Origin: CAZTZY01 sp964617765
GTDB taxonomy: Bacteria > Pseudomonadota > Gammaproteobacteria > Pseudomonadales > DT-91
Direction: 5' to 3'
DNA: 25,014 bases
Assembly: GCA_964617765.1 (NCBI GenBank)
Contig: CAZTZY010000042.1
Location: forward strand, 1-25,014
In this document: piece after piece, positions 6,512 through 14,377 of the stretch
Numbering within the stretch: the first letter of the stretch is position 1
Layout: each line of letters starts with the position of its first letter
The notes under the pieces: generated by a model
Seen by the model: only the letters and a program-made list of their open reading frames with translations
Told to the model about the DNA's origin: nothing
Databases searched by the model: none
Program-made: the position numbers and the translations under genes

Positions 6512-8863
6512 GTGTCAGGTGAATCATCGCCGTTCAAAAAAATAATTCCTCTCGCATTAATAGTGCTCTTAAGTAGCTGTCACTGGATGGCACAAAGGCA
6601 GCTGGATAACCAATATGGGCAAGAAACAGGAATAAATCGTATTGCCCCTGATGCCGATGTAGCCTTATACCATAAGGCGCAAACAATCATTGAACAGCGA
6701 TGTGTTGTTTGCCATGCGTGTTACGATGCTCCCTGCCAATTAAAATTAACATCCATGGAAGGTATTGATAGAGGTGCAAATAAAACAGAAATTTATGATG
6801 CTTATCGATTGCTTGCAAGTTCGGCTTCCCCGTTATTTTTTGAGGATGGTGAAGGGCATAAAGAGTGGCGTGAGCAAGAATTTTATCCGGTATTGAATGA
6901 GCGCAAGCAGAGTCCAGAGTTGAATCTTGATCTGGGTGTAATGTATAAAATTTTGGCGCTTAAAAACGAAAATCCGTTGCCTGACGGACCGCTTCTGCCA
7001 GAAAGTTTTGACTTGAGTTTAAAAAGAAAACAATTTTGTCCAAAAATAGAAGAGATCGAAGCATTCAAGGTTGAACATCCGTTATGGGGAATGCCTTATG
7101 GCTTGCCTGGATTAAACCAGCAAGAATTCTCCGTTCTTGAAGACTGGATAGCCCAAGGGGCAAAAGTACCCAAGCGCCTGCCTTTATCCGCAGATATACA
7201 AAACCAGGTTAATCAATGGGAAGATTTTTTTAATGGAGAAAGCCTGAAAGAAAAACTGGTCAATCGTTATTTATTCGAGCATTTATATTTGGCCAATCTG
7301 TATTTTGAGGGGTTGGATAATAAAACATTTTTCAGGATTGTGCGTTCTTATACGCCAACAGGTAAGCCTATCAAGGTAATGCCAATGCGCAGACCTTACG
7401 ATAAACCTGCCAATGCAATATTCTATTATCGTTTAAAACAATATCATTCTGCCGTTGTGGCTAAAACACATATGCCTTATGCGCTCAATAAAAAACGTTA
7501 TGAGTTTTGGCGGGAATTGTTTTATAAGCCCGCTTATGAAATAACAAAGCTGCCATCATACGATATCGAAATTAGTTCAAATCCATTTATTGTATTTGAA
7601 GATCTGCCTATAAAATCCAGATATAAATTTCTGTTAGATGAAGCCGGATTTTCGATTATGAATTTTATCAAGGGGCCTGTTTGTCGCGGTAAAGTTGCAT
7701 TAAGTGGAATTAATGATCATTTTTTTCTGGTATTTGTTAATCCGGATTTACCCACTTTGAACGTTGAAGATGAATTTTTAAAGACGCATAAGGATTTATT
7801 GCGTTTCCCGGCGTATTGGGAAAGTAACGGTAGTGTATTAAGCTGGTTTGATTTAGCTGAAAGAGAAAAGCAGTATCTGAATACACGTGCCGACTATATG
7901 AATAAATATTTTTCAAAAGAATTGCCCATTGATATGAATGTTATCTGGGATGGTAATAAAGGCGAAAATCCTAATGCGGCATTAACGATATTCAGGCATT
8001 TTGATAGTGCAACAGTAGTCAAGGGTTTTGCCGGTGAAAGACCACAAACCGCCTGGCTTATTGATTATCCATTGATGGAGCGGATTCATTATTTGCTGGT
8101 TGCCGGTTTTGATATCAATGGCAATATAGTGCATCAACTAACCACTCGGTTATATATGGATTTTTTACGCATGGAGGGTGAGGCCAATTTTATTGCATTA
8201 TTGCCCAAGGCTGAACGTGAAATCGCTCAGGAGGACTGGTACAGAAATCAGGATAAAGATGTGAAAAGTCATTTTGATTTTCTGTTGAAAAAATTTTCGG
8301 CAGAATCAGTCATCCCCTTTAAAAGCAATGATGTTAAAAATGAAATTTTTCAGATGTTGGCAGTGAAAACACATGCAAAACGTTATTTTATTGAGGATAG
8401 TCAATATACGGGTGTAAACATAAGTCCGCTGCATGAAATAAATGGAGCGAAAGGGGTGAATGTCAGTTATTTGCCACAAACATCCATATTGGAAGTTGTG
8501 GGTAAGGAAAAGAATTACTGGTTTACTTTGTTACATAATAATTATTATTTGAATAAAACACATTTGCTGAAAGAGAGCATTGTTAGAGATCCGCAGCAGG
8601 ATAGTTTATTGATTGTTCCTGAAATTATAGGCTCTTACCCGAATGCCTTTTATAAGGTCAGAGAAGGTGATTTGCCGGATTTTACCCAGAGGATTAAAAA
8701 ATTAAACTCTGAAAGCGATTATTTTGATTTCATGAATCACTATGGAGTTCGCAGGACCGATAAGAATTTCTGGGCGCACAGTGATGCAGTACATCAATAT
8801 TATAAAAAGTCGATGGGACTGGAATATGGACTTCTGGATTATAACCGTCTGGAAAACAGGTAA
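6512..8863 (+). CDS. cti: fatty acid cis/trans isomerase (heme c lipoprotein)
   Basis: Cti converts cis double bonds of membrane phospholipid acyl chains to trans without changing position, a fast response to solvents, heat or other membrane stress in Pseudomonas and Vibrio. The 783-residue length matches the family. The periplasmic cytochrome c motif CVVCH lies at residues 64-68, followed by YDAPCQLKLTSMEGIDRGA, a family-typical segment. The N-terminus has a basic n-region, the hydrophobic stretch IIPLALIVLL and a lipobox LSSC with Cys23, so a lipid anchor is likely. I chose the GTG at 6512 because AAGGAG lies 9 bases upstream. An in-frame TTG at 6494 overlaps this ribosome site and is less likely. 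It is a single gene, with no other membrane-stress gene adjacent. Confidence 0.93.
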   Translation: MSGESSPFKKIIPLALIVLLSSCHWMAQRQLDNQYGQETGINRIAPDADVALYHKAQTIIEQRCVVCHACYDAPCQLKLTSMEGIDRGANKTEIYDAYRLLASSASPLFFEDGEGHKEWREQEFYPVLNERKQSPELNLDLGVMYKILALKNENPLPDGPLLPESFDLSLKRKQFCPKIEEIEAFKVEHPLWGMPYGLPGLNQQEFSVLEDWIAQGAKVPKRLPLSADIQNQVNQWEDFFNGESLKEKLVNRYLFEHLYLANLYFEGLDNKTFFRIVRSYTPTGKPIKVMPMRRPYDKPANAIFYYRLKQYHSAVVAKTHMPYALNKKRYEFWRELFYKPAYEITKLPSYDIEISSNPFIVFEDLPIKSRYKFLLDEAGFSIMNFIKGPVCRGKVALSGINDHFFLVFVNPDLPTLNVEDEFLKTHKDLLRFPAYWESNGSVLSWFDLAEREKQYLNTRADYMNKYFSKELPIDMNVIWDGNKGENPNAALTIFRHFDSATVVKGFAGERPQTAWLIDYPLMERIHYLLVAGFDINGNIVHQLTTRLYMDFLRMEGEANFIALLPKAEREIAQEDWYRNQDKDVKSHFDFLLKKFSAESVIPFKSNDVKNEIFQMLAVKTHAKRYFIEDSQYTGVNISPLHEINGAKGVNVSYLPQTSILEVVGKEKNYWFTLLHNNYYLNKTHLLKESIVRDPQQDSLLIVPEIIGSYPNAFYKVREGDLPDFTQRIKKLNSESDYFDFMNHYGVRRTDKNFWAHSDAVHQYYKKSMGLEYGLLDYNRLENR

Positions 8864-9139
8864 TCTGTATTCGGGTAGAGAAAATTCAAAATACCCCGAA
8901 AATTATAGCCGAAAAAGATTTATTGTGAGATTGCGATGTCTTTCACATTGTAAGTGACACATTTTGGTATTTATGGACACTCTATGGCCTATCCATTTGG
9001 AAATATCGTTAAAAAAAGTAAATTTAATTTGCACTATACTCAGTAAATAAGAGTTAATGAATGATGGTACGATTTTTGAATAGAAAACTATGAGTATAAT
9101 AATCAAATATGATGGCGAATTAATTTCAGGTTTTACTTC
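8864..9139. promoter_or_regulatory. 275-base AT-rich intergenic region upstream of the pilin gene
   Basis: No gene is visible here. A perfect -10 hexamer TATAAT lies at 9095-9100, 40 bases before the pilin ATG, with only a poor -35. A second -10-like TATACT lies at about 9036-9041. I looked for a sigma-54 site (GG and GC spaced by ten bases), common before pilA genes, and found none. The region probably carries the pilin promoter, but its exact position is uncertain. Confidence 0.35.
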
Positions 9140-9592
9140 ATGATATGCAATAACAAACCATCAGCGATACAAAGGGGATTTACTCTTATCGAGTTGATGA
9201 TAGTGGTTGCCATCATTGGTATTTTAGCGGCTATCGCCATACCGGCCTATCAAAGTTATATTGCACGAGCCCAGGTTTCGGATGCCGTAATGTTGTTGGG
9301 CGGATTAAGAAATCCGGTGGTTGAATATTTTGCCTCCAATGGCATCCCGCCAAGCTTTCAAGATCTGAATCGATATAATTCCTCAGTTTTAAAAGGAAAT
9401 TATGTAGCAAGTATTACTGATTCAGGTGGCGCAGGATCGGGGAGTTATGTGGCAACATTTTTTGCAACCAGCAAGGTAAGCCCAAAATTGGCAGGCCATA
9501 CAATAGTAATGACATTGGTGACAGTAAACACGACATTTAGCTGGTCGTGCTCTTCACTGCCGCTTGATGTGCGTCCAGCAGTTTGTCCTTAA
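9140..9592 (+). CDS. type IV pilin (PilA-type major or minor pilin)
   Basis: Prepilin of 150 residues. A short 13-residue leader ends in QRG and is cut by prepilin peptidase before Phe14. The mature N-terminus FTLIELMIVVAIIGILAAIA has the conserved Glu5 and the hydrophobic helix used for filament packing. The C-terminal region has two Cys (137 and 149), a spacing that fits the D-region disulfide loop of type IVa pilins. It is small and Gly/Ser-rich in the middle (about 95-103). No pilus assembly gene is adjacent; the nearest is a GspE/PilB-type ATPase 4.8 kb away. Whether it is the main fibre subunit or an accessory pilin cannot be decided. It is convergent with ilvD across only 18 bases. Confidence 0.93.
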   Translation: MICNNKPSAIQRGFTLIELMIVVAIIGILAAIAIPAYQSYIARAQVSDAVMLLGGLRNPVVEYFASNGIPPSFQDLNRYNSSVLKGNYVASITDSGGAGSGSYVATFFATSKVSPKLAGHTIVMTLVTVNTTFSWSCSSLPLDVRPAVCP

Positions 9593-9610
9593 ACCTGCGT
9601 ACTTCATTTG

Positions 9611-11455
9611 TCACTCCAGCAGGCTAGCATCTCTTACCGCACCTTTATCAGCACTGGTTACCAGTTTGGCATAAGCTTTCAGGGCTAATGATATCTTACG
9701 TGGTCGTTCTTCGATGGGTTTCCACGCTTTTACACCTTTAGACTCCATTTTTCTACGGCGTTCGGCCAGAATTTCATCACTCACTAACATATTGATTGTG
9801 CGATTCGGTATGTCAATTCTGATAACGTCGCCCTGCTCAACCAATCCAATAGCTCCACCACTTGCTGCTTCAGGCGATACGTGACCAATCGATAGGCCAG
9901 AAGTGCCACCTGAAAAGCGACCGTCAGTAAGTAGTGCGCATACTTTGCCTAGTCCTTTCGATTTAAGGTAAGAAGTGGGGTAGAGCATTTCCTGCATGCC
10001 TGGTCCGCCTTTTGGGCCTTCATAGCGAATTAAAACGATATCACCGGCACTGATCTTTCCGTCCAGAATATCACTAACGGCTGCATCCTGGCTTTCACAG
10101 ATATGTGCCTTGCCTTCAAAAACTAAAATGCTGTCATCAACGCCGGCAGTTTTTACTACGCAGCCATCAAGTGCAATATTGCCATGAAGAACGGCGAGTC
10201 CACCCTCTTGTGAGAATGCATGTTCAATGGAGCGGATGCAGCCATTTTCCCTGTCGGCATCCAAAGAAGTCCAGCGAGTTGATTGGCTAAAGGCAGTTTG
10301 AGTAGGTATGCCTGCAGGCCCCGCCTTATAAAAAGTTTTCACAGATTCATCCTGGGTGACCATAATATCCCATTTTTTCAAGGCTTCTTTCATGCTTTTG
10401 CTATGGACTGTAGGCAGGTCGTTATGGAGGATGCCTGCGCGATCCAGTTCGGCTAGAATGCCGAAAACACCGCCTGCGCGATGCACATCTTCCATATGAT
10501 ATTTGGGTGTGCTGGGTGCAACTTTACATAATTGAGGGATTTTACGCGATAACTCATCAATATTTTTCAAGGTAAAATCAATGCCTGCTTCTTGTGCTGC
10601 GGCTAACAGATGTAAAATGGTGTTAGTTGAGCCGCCCATCGCGATATCGAGCGCTATGGCATTTTCAAAAGCTTTAAAATTAGCTATGTTGCGTGGTAAT
10701 ACGCTTTCGTCATCTTCTTCATAATAGCGTTTCGCTAATGAAACTATAGTTCGCCCTGCTTGCAGGAAAAGTTCTTCGCGGTCTGAGTGTGTTGCCAATA
10801 GTGAGCCATTGCCTGGCAGGCTTAAGCCGAGAGCTTCAGTTAAACAGTTCATTGAATTGGCGGTAAACATGCCTGAACAAGAACCGCAAGTAGGACAAGC
10901 AGAACGTTCAATTTCTGCTACGGTTTCGTCAGAGGCAGAGTCATCGGCAGCAATAACCATTGCATCCACCAAATCCAGTTTATGTTCCGAGAGTTTGGTT
11001 TTGCCGGCTTCCATAGGGCCGCCGGAGACAAAAATAACAGGAATATTAAGCCGCAGGGCGGCCATTAACATCCCGGGAGTAATTTTGTCACAGTTGGAAA
11101 TGCAGACAATGGCATCAGCACAGTGGGCATTGACCATGTACTCTACAGAGTCGGCAATAATATCCCGTGATGGCAGGCTATAGAGCATGCCATCGTGACC
11201 CATGGCAATGCCATCATCCACGGCAATAGTGTTGAATTCTTTGGCAACACCGCCGGCCTTTTCTACTTCGCGGGCTACTAATTGGCCTAGATCTTTAAGG
11301 TGGACATGACCGGGAACAAATTGTGTAAAGGAATTGGAGATGGCAATGATGGGTTTTTGAAAATCGGCATCTTTCATTCCAGTAGCACGCCAAAGTGCAC
11401 GTGCTCCTGCCATATTGCGGCCGGCAGTGGAGGTTTTTGAGCGGTAAACGGGCAT
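9611..11455 (-). CDS. ilvD: dihydroxy-acid dehydratase
   Basis: Iron-sulfur enzyme that dehydrates 2,3-dihydroxy-isovalerate and 2,3-dihydroxy-3-methylvalerate to the 2-keto acids that precede valine, leucine and isoleucine. 614 residues, full length for the family. Conserved parts: TAGRNMAGARALWRATG at the N-terminus, cluster Cys122 in SNCDKITPGM, the Cys-rich CPTCGSCSGMFTANSMNC starting at 187, GGSTNTILH, and TDGRFSGGTSGLSIGHVSPEA near the C-terminus. The ATG at 11455 has AGAGGA about 7 bases upstream. The next step of the pathway, the aminotransferase ilvE, is also in this window at 19118 but in a different transcription unit. No leader peptide rich in branched-chain residues was seen upstream. 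Confidence 0.97.
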   Translation of the reverse strand: MPVYRSKTSTAGRNMAGARALWRATGMKDADFQKPIIAISNSFTQFVPGHVHLKDLGQLVAREVEKAGGVAKEFNTIAVDDGIAMGHDGMLYSLPSRDIIADSVEYMVNAHCADAIVCISNCDKITPGMLMAALRLNIPVIFVSGGPMEAGKTKLSEHKLDLVDAMVIAADDSASDETVAEIERSACPTCGSCSGMFTANSMNCLTEALGLSLPGNGSLLATHSDREELFLQAGRTIVSLAKRYYEEDDESVLPRNIANFKAFENAIALDIAMGGSTNTILHLLAAAQEAGIDFTLKNIDELSRKIPQLCKVAPSTPKYHMEDVHRAGGVFGILAELDRAGILHNDLPTVHSKSMKEALKKWDIMVTQDESVKTFYKAGPAGIPTQTAFSQSTRWTSLDADRENGCIRSIEHAFSQEGGLAVLHGNIALDGCVVKTAGVDDSILVFEGKAHICESQDAAVSDILDGKISAGDIVLIRYEGPKGGPGMQEMLYPTSYLKSKGLGKVCALLTDGRFSGGTSGLSIGHVSPEAASGGAIGLVEQGDVIRIDIPNRTINMLVSDEILAERRRKMESKGVKAWKPIEERPRKISLALKAYAKLVTSADKGAVRDASLLE

Positions 11456-11538
11456 GGTGGAATCCTCTTGAATCTAAAAATAATGCGGTGATATTAACAA
11501 AAATGAGTCAATAATGCCTCTTTTAAGTCTTGGGGAAC

Positions 11539-11568
11539 CTCAGAATGACTCTATTTTGTCATTCTGAG
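11539..11568. repeat. 11-bp perfect hairpin at the left edge of an intergenic repeat
   Basis: CTCAGAATGAC (11539-11549) and GTCATTCTGAG (11558-11568) are exact complements around an 8-base loop. It lies in the 229-base gap between argA and ilvD, both leftward. No T-run follows in either direction, so it is better seen as part of a palindromic repeat than as a terminator. Confidence 0.75.
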
Positions 11569-11649
11569 CGTAGTGAAGAATCTTTTCAATTCAAGTAGTT
11601 AGATTTCTCACGGAGCCTGCCCTGAATTTATGAAGGGTTCGAAATGACA
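11557..11649. repeat. 93-bp intergenic repeat element with TGTCATT termini (MITE-like)
   Basis: The segment begins TGTCATT (11557-11563) and ends AATGACA (11643-11649), a 7-bp terminal inverted repeat. Inside are phrases such as CTGAGCGTAGTGAAGAATC and AGATTTCTCACGG, which from general experience belong to dispersed non-coding repeats in many bacterial genomes. It contains no open frame. The remaining bases of the gap (11456-11538 and 11650-11684) show no gene; the ilvD promoter must lie between the repeat and 11455. Confidence 0.5.
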
Positions 11650-11684
11650 GTTATTCAGAGCTTCACTAGAGTAACAGGCTTTAT

Positions 11685-12977
11685 CTAGATTAACGGTTTG
11701 CTGAAAACCTTGGAGTTTCTCTGGAAGTTATAAAACTGTTGTTTTTTGCCCGGTAATTTATCCGGTGAACTTTCGGAAAAGCCTTGTTCGATAAAAAAGT
11801 GGGCAGTCTGGGTGGTAAGCACAAAAGCTTCCTTTAAGCCCATTGTTTTGGCTTTTTGTTCGAGAAAATCGAGCATTTGCGAGCCACGGCCACCACCTCG
11901 GTAATCTGCATGAGTCACTACGCAGGCGATTTCTGCAGAGCCATTGTCATAGGCGTAGAGAGCAGAGCAGGCAATGATAATGCCGTCACGTTCAACTACG
12001 ATGAAATGGTTGATTTCCTGTTCCAGAATGTCACGTTCGCGTTTTACCAGCACACCTTTGGCTTCCAGTGGCTCTAACAGGGCAATAATGCTGTTAACAT
12101 CTGCAATCGTGGCATCACGAACTGATTCAAATGGATTTTTACTTAATAAAGTGCCAACGCCATTGGTAGTAAAGAGTTCAAGCAGCAGGGCACCATCAAT
12201 ATCAAAGTTAATCAGGTGACTGCGGCCCACACCGGCTTCACAGGCATTCACCAGACAATTCAAGCCGTAATTCTTTTCGCGCTGTAAAATGGCTTGGGCT
12301 TCTTCCGGAATCAGTTCCCGGGGCAAATCATCACAATCTTCGGTATTGGCATAAACAATGAATTTATCGGCATTGAGTGCTGATGCCACGGCAATGGCCA
12401 CTTCTTCCGAGGCAAGATTAAAACATTCGCCGGTGGTTGAATGACCTATATTGGAAATTAATACAATGCTGCCATCAGCCAAAAGTTGCTCAATAGCAAT
12501 CACATCAACTTTCCTGACGCCGCCAGTAAAAAGGAAATCCCGTCCTTCGAGTACACCCAAAGGCTTGGCTGTGATGAAATTACCACTTACTGCATTGATA
12601 TTAGCACCATGCATGGGAGTGTTAGGCAGTCCATAAGAAAATTGGGCTTCCAGCTCAAAACGGCATTTCCCGCTAATTTGTTTGATAATTTCTAACACTT
12701 CATAGCTGGTAATGCGATTGCCAAGGTAAATTTCAGAGGTGATGCCCTGTTGTTTTAATACAGTTTCAATTTGCGCGCGAATACCATAAACCAGAACAAT
12801 ACGTACCCCCAAAGTATTTAACAGGGCAATATCATGAATGATGCTGGATATTTTCTGGCTTTGGATAAAACTGCCATCAATCATGATGACAAAGGTTTTT
12901 TTCCGGTGCGCATTGATATAAGGCGCCGAGAGCCGAAACGATTCAATAAACTTGTTGTTATCCTCAATGGGATTCAC
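11685..12977 (-). CDS. argA: amino-acid N-acetyltransferase (N-acetylglutamate synthase)
   Basis: Makes N-acetylglutamate from acetyl-CoA and glutamate, the first step of arginine synthesis. Two domains fit the classical ArgA: an amino-acid-kinase-like fold at about residues 1-280 (FVIMIDGSFIQ, then VRIVLVYGIRAQIE and the SNIGHSTTGECFNL region), and a GNAT domain at about 285-430 with the acetyl-CoA loop ADYRGGGRGSQMLDFLE and the TTQTAHFFIEQGF segment. 430 residues is the normal length. The start is GTG at 12977, overlapping the argE stop by four bases (GTGA), with a CAGG about 8 bases upstream. It is the second gene of an argE-argA pair. The kinase-like domain normally carries arginine feedback inhibition, which is expected but not visible here. 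Confidence 0.95.
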   Translation of the reverse strand: MNPIEDNNKFIESFRLSAPYINAHRKKTFVIMIDGSFIQSQKISSIIHDIALLNTLGVRIVLVYGIRAQIETVLKQQGITSEIYLGNRITSYEVLEIIKQISGKCRFELEAQFSYGLPNTPMHGANINAVSGNFITAKPLGVLEGRDFLFTGGVRKVDVIAIEQLLADGSIVLISNIGHSTTGECFNLASEEVAIAVASALNADKFIVYANTEDCDDLPRELIPEEAQAILQREKNYGLNCLVNACEAGVGRSHLINFDIDGALLLELFTTNGVGTLLSKNPFESVRDATIADVNSIIALLEPLEAKGVLVKRERDILEQEINHFIVVERDGIIIACSALYAYDNGSAEIACVVTHADYRGGGRGSQMLDFLEQKAKTMGLKEAFVLTTQTAHFFIEQGFSESSPDKLPGKKQQFYNFQRNSKVFSKPLI

Positions 12978-14134
12978 GGTGATACCTGCTTAATACAATA
13001 ATGGTGAATAAATTGGCGCAGTAAGTCTACGCACGGTTTTATCTGGTCTAATGCCATATATTCATCGGGTTGGTGGGCCTGGTCAATACTGCCGGGGCCA
13101 AGCACGATGGTTTCCATGCCTAAATGTTGTAAAAAAGGCGCTTCTGTAGCAAAAGCGACTGCCTGTGATGGAGAATGAGTGAGTTTTTCCGCAAGTTGGA
13201 CGAGTTCGCTTTTACAGTCTTGTTCAAAAGCCTCAATACCACCAAATAGTTCGTTAAATTCCATTTTAACCTGATGTTCATCTGCGAGGGGTTTCAGTTT
13301 TCCCAATATTTGTGCGCGGATATCAGCATTGGCCATACCGGGCAAACCGCGAAAATCAAAATGCAGTTCACAGCTATTGCAGATACGGTTGGGATTGTCA
13401 CCGCCATGAATACAGCCCAGGTTGAGAGTCGGTATCGCTACCTCAAAATGCGAATTCTTATATTGGCTCGCCATATCCCTGCGGAAGATTTTAAGTTCAG
13501 TCATCATATCGTGCATGGCATCAAGAGCGTTTTTACCCAAAGCAGGATTGGATGAGTGACCGCTTTGCCCGGTAATGGCCAAAGAACTCATGGTAATGCT
13601 TTTGTGCATATTGATAGGCTTGAGTTGTGTGGGTTCACCAATCACGGCGGCGCGGATTTGGCGAAATTGATCACGGCTAAGTGCGCGTGCACCCGACATT
13701 GAGCTTTCTTCATCAGCCGTCGCTAGAATAATCAAAGGCGCTACAAAGGGCTGTTCAAGCAAAGGTATTACAGATTCTATGATGATAGCAAAAAAGCTTT
13801 TCATGTCGGCCGTTCCCAAGCCGTAAAGCCGGTCATTATCTTCGGTGAGTTGCAGTGGGGGATGTTGCCATCTTGATTCATTAAATGGCACGGTATCAGT
13901 ATGTCCGGAAAGCACAAGCCCGCCAGCACCCGTGCCATATGTGGCTATCAGGTTGGCTTTATTGTTCGGTAATTCCTGAATGTGGATATGAAAACCCAGT
14001 TGTTCGAACCATGTTGCCAGCAAATCAATGACAGGGCGATTACTCATATCCCATTCAGGTTTGGCGGAGCTAACAGAAGCTATTTCAATAAGTGAAGCAA
14101 TCCGGTTTTTTAGAGTGGACTGTGTGCCGGTCAT
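12974..14134 (-). CDS. argE: acetylornithine deacetylase
   Basis: M20-family metallopeptidase that removes acetate from N-acetylornithine to give ornithine. Together with ArgA it implies the linear arginine pathway. Seen metal and catalytic motifs: SGHTDTVPF (His-x-Asp), LYGLGTADMKSF (bridging Asp), ATADEESSMSGAR (Glu-Glu pair), and a late HQPDEYM-type His near the C-terminus. From the ATG at 14134 the product has 386 residues, a normal length. An in-frame TTG at 14149 would add five residues and cannot be excluded, since neither start has a strong ribosome site. Its stop overlaps the argA GTG. A -10-like TATGAT on the minus strand at 14178-14173 could belong to its promoter. Confidence 0.94.
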   Translation of the reverse strand: MTGTQSTLKNRIASLIEIASVSSAKPEWDMSNRPVIDLLATWFEQLGFHIHIQELPNNKANLIATYGTGAGGLVLSGHTDTVPFNESRWQHPPLQLTEDNDRLYGLGTADMKSFFAIIIESVIPLLEQPFVAPLIILATADEESSMSGARALSRDQFRQIRAAVIGEPTQLKPINMHKSITMSSLAITGQSGHSSNPALGKNALDAMHDMMTELKIFRRDMASQYKNSHFEVAIPTLNLGCIHGGDNPNRICNSCELHFDFRGLPGMANADIRAQILGKLKPLADEHQVKMEFNELFGGIEAFEQDCKSELVQLAEKLTHSPSQAVAFATEAPFLQHLGMETIVLGPGSIDQAHQPDEYMALDQIKPCVDLLRQFIHHYCIKQVSP

Positions 14135-14149
14135 AAAGCCATTCAACAA

Positions 14150-14377
14150 TAAAAGTGAAAGAATTGATGTTGATCATATCGCAAAACGAAAAATTAAAAA
14201 GCCTTGGGTTATGTGGTTGTTTTACGGCAATAATCTGTTAAGTTTGTGATTCAGTATGAATAACAATAATGAAAGTCTGTAAGATGGAAGGGCTGGCTCA
14301 GCAGAGCATCCGAAAATTGACTAATCTTTGCTTGAACGTGACCCCATTAGTCAATTGATATCAATTCCGGGAAATGT
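14150..14377. promoter_or_regulatory. divergent intergenic region with nested palindromes before the GspE/PilB-type ATPase
   Basis: The 228-base gap separates argE (leftward) from the ATPase gene (rightward) and has no gene. AATTGACTAAT (14315-14325) is repeated in inverted form at 14346-14356, with a 20-base spacer. Overlapping it is a perfect 14-bp palindrome AATTGATATCAATT (14353-14366) that ends 11 bases before the ATG. These could form an operator or an RNA hairpin covering the ribosome site GGGA at about 14369-14372. A small dyad, ATTCA-gta-TGAAT, lies at 14249-14261. Confidence 0.5.

Noticed and set aside
8864..9139. sigma-54 promoter for the pilin
   Set aside because: Expected before pilA-type genes, but no GG-N10-GC pattern is present in the gap.
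10809..11183. 124-codon open frame opposite ilvD
   Set aside because: Antisense to a highly conserved enzyme; the translated sequence has no recognisable features.
14249..14261. ArgR box upstream of argE
   Set aside because: The dyad is ATTCA-gta-TGAAT, the reverse orientation and wrong spacing compared with the enterobacterial ARG box.
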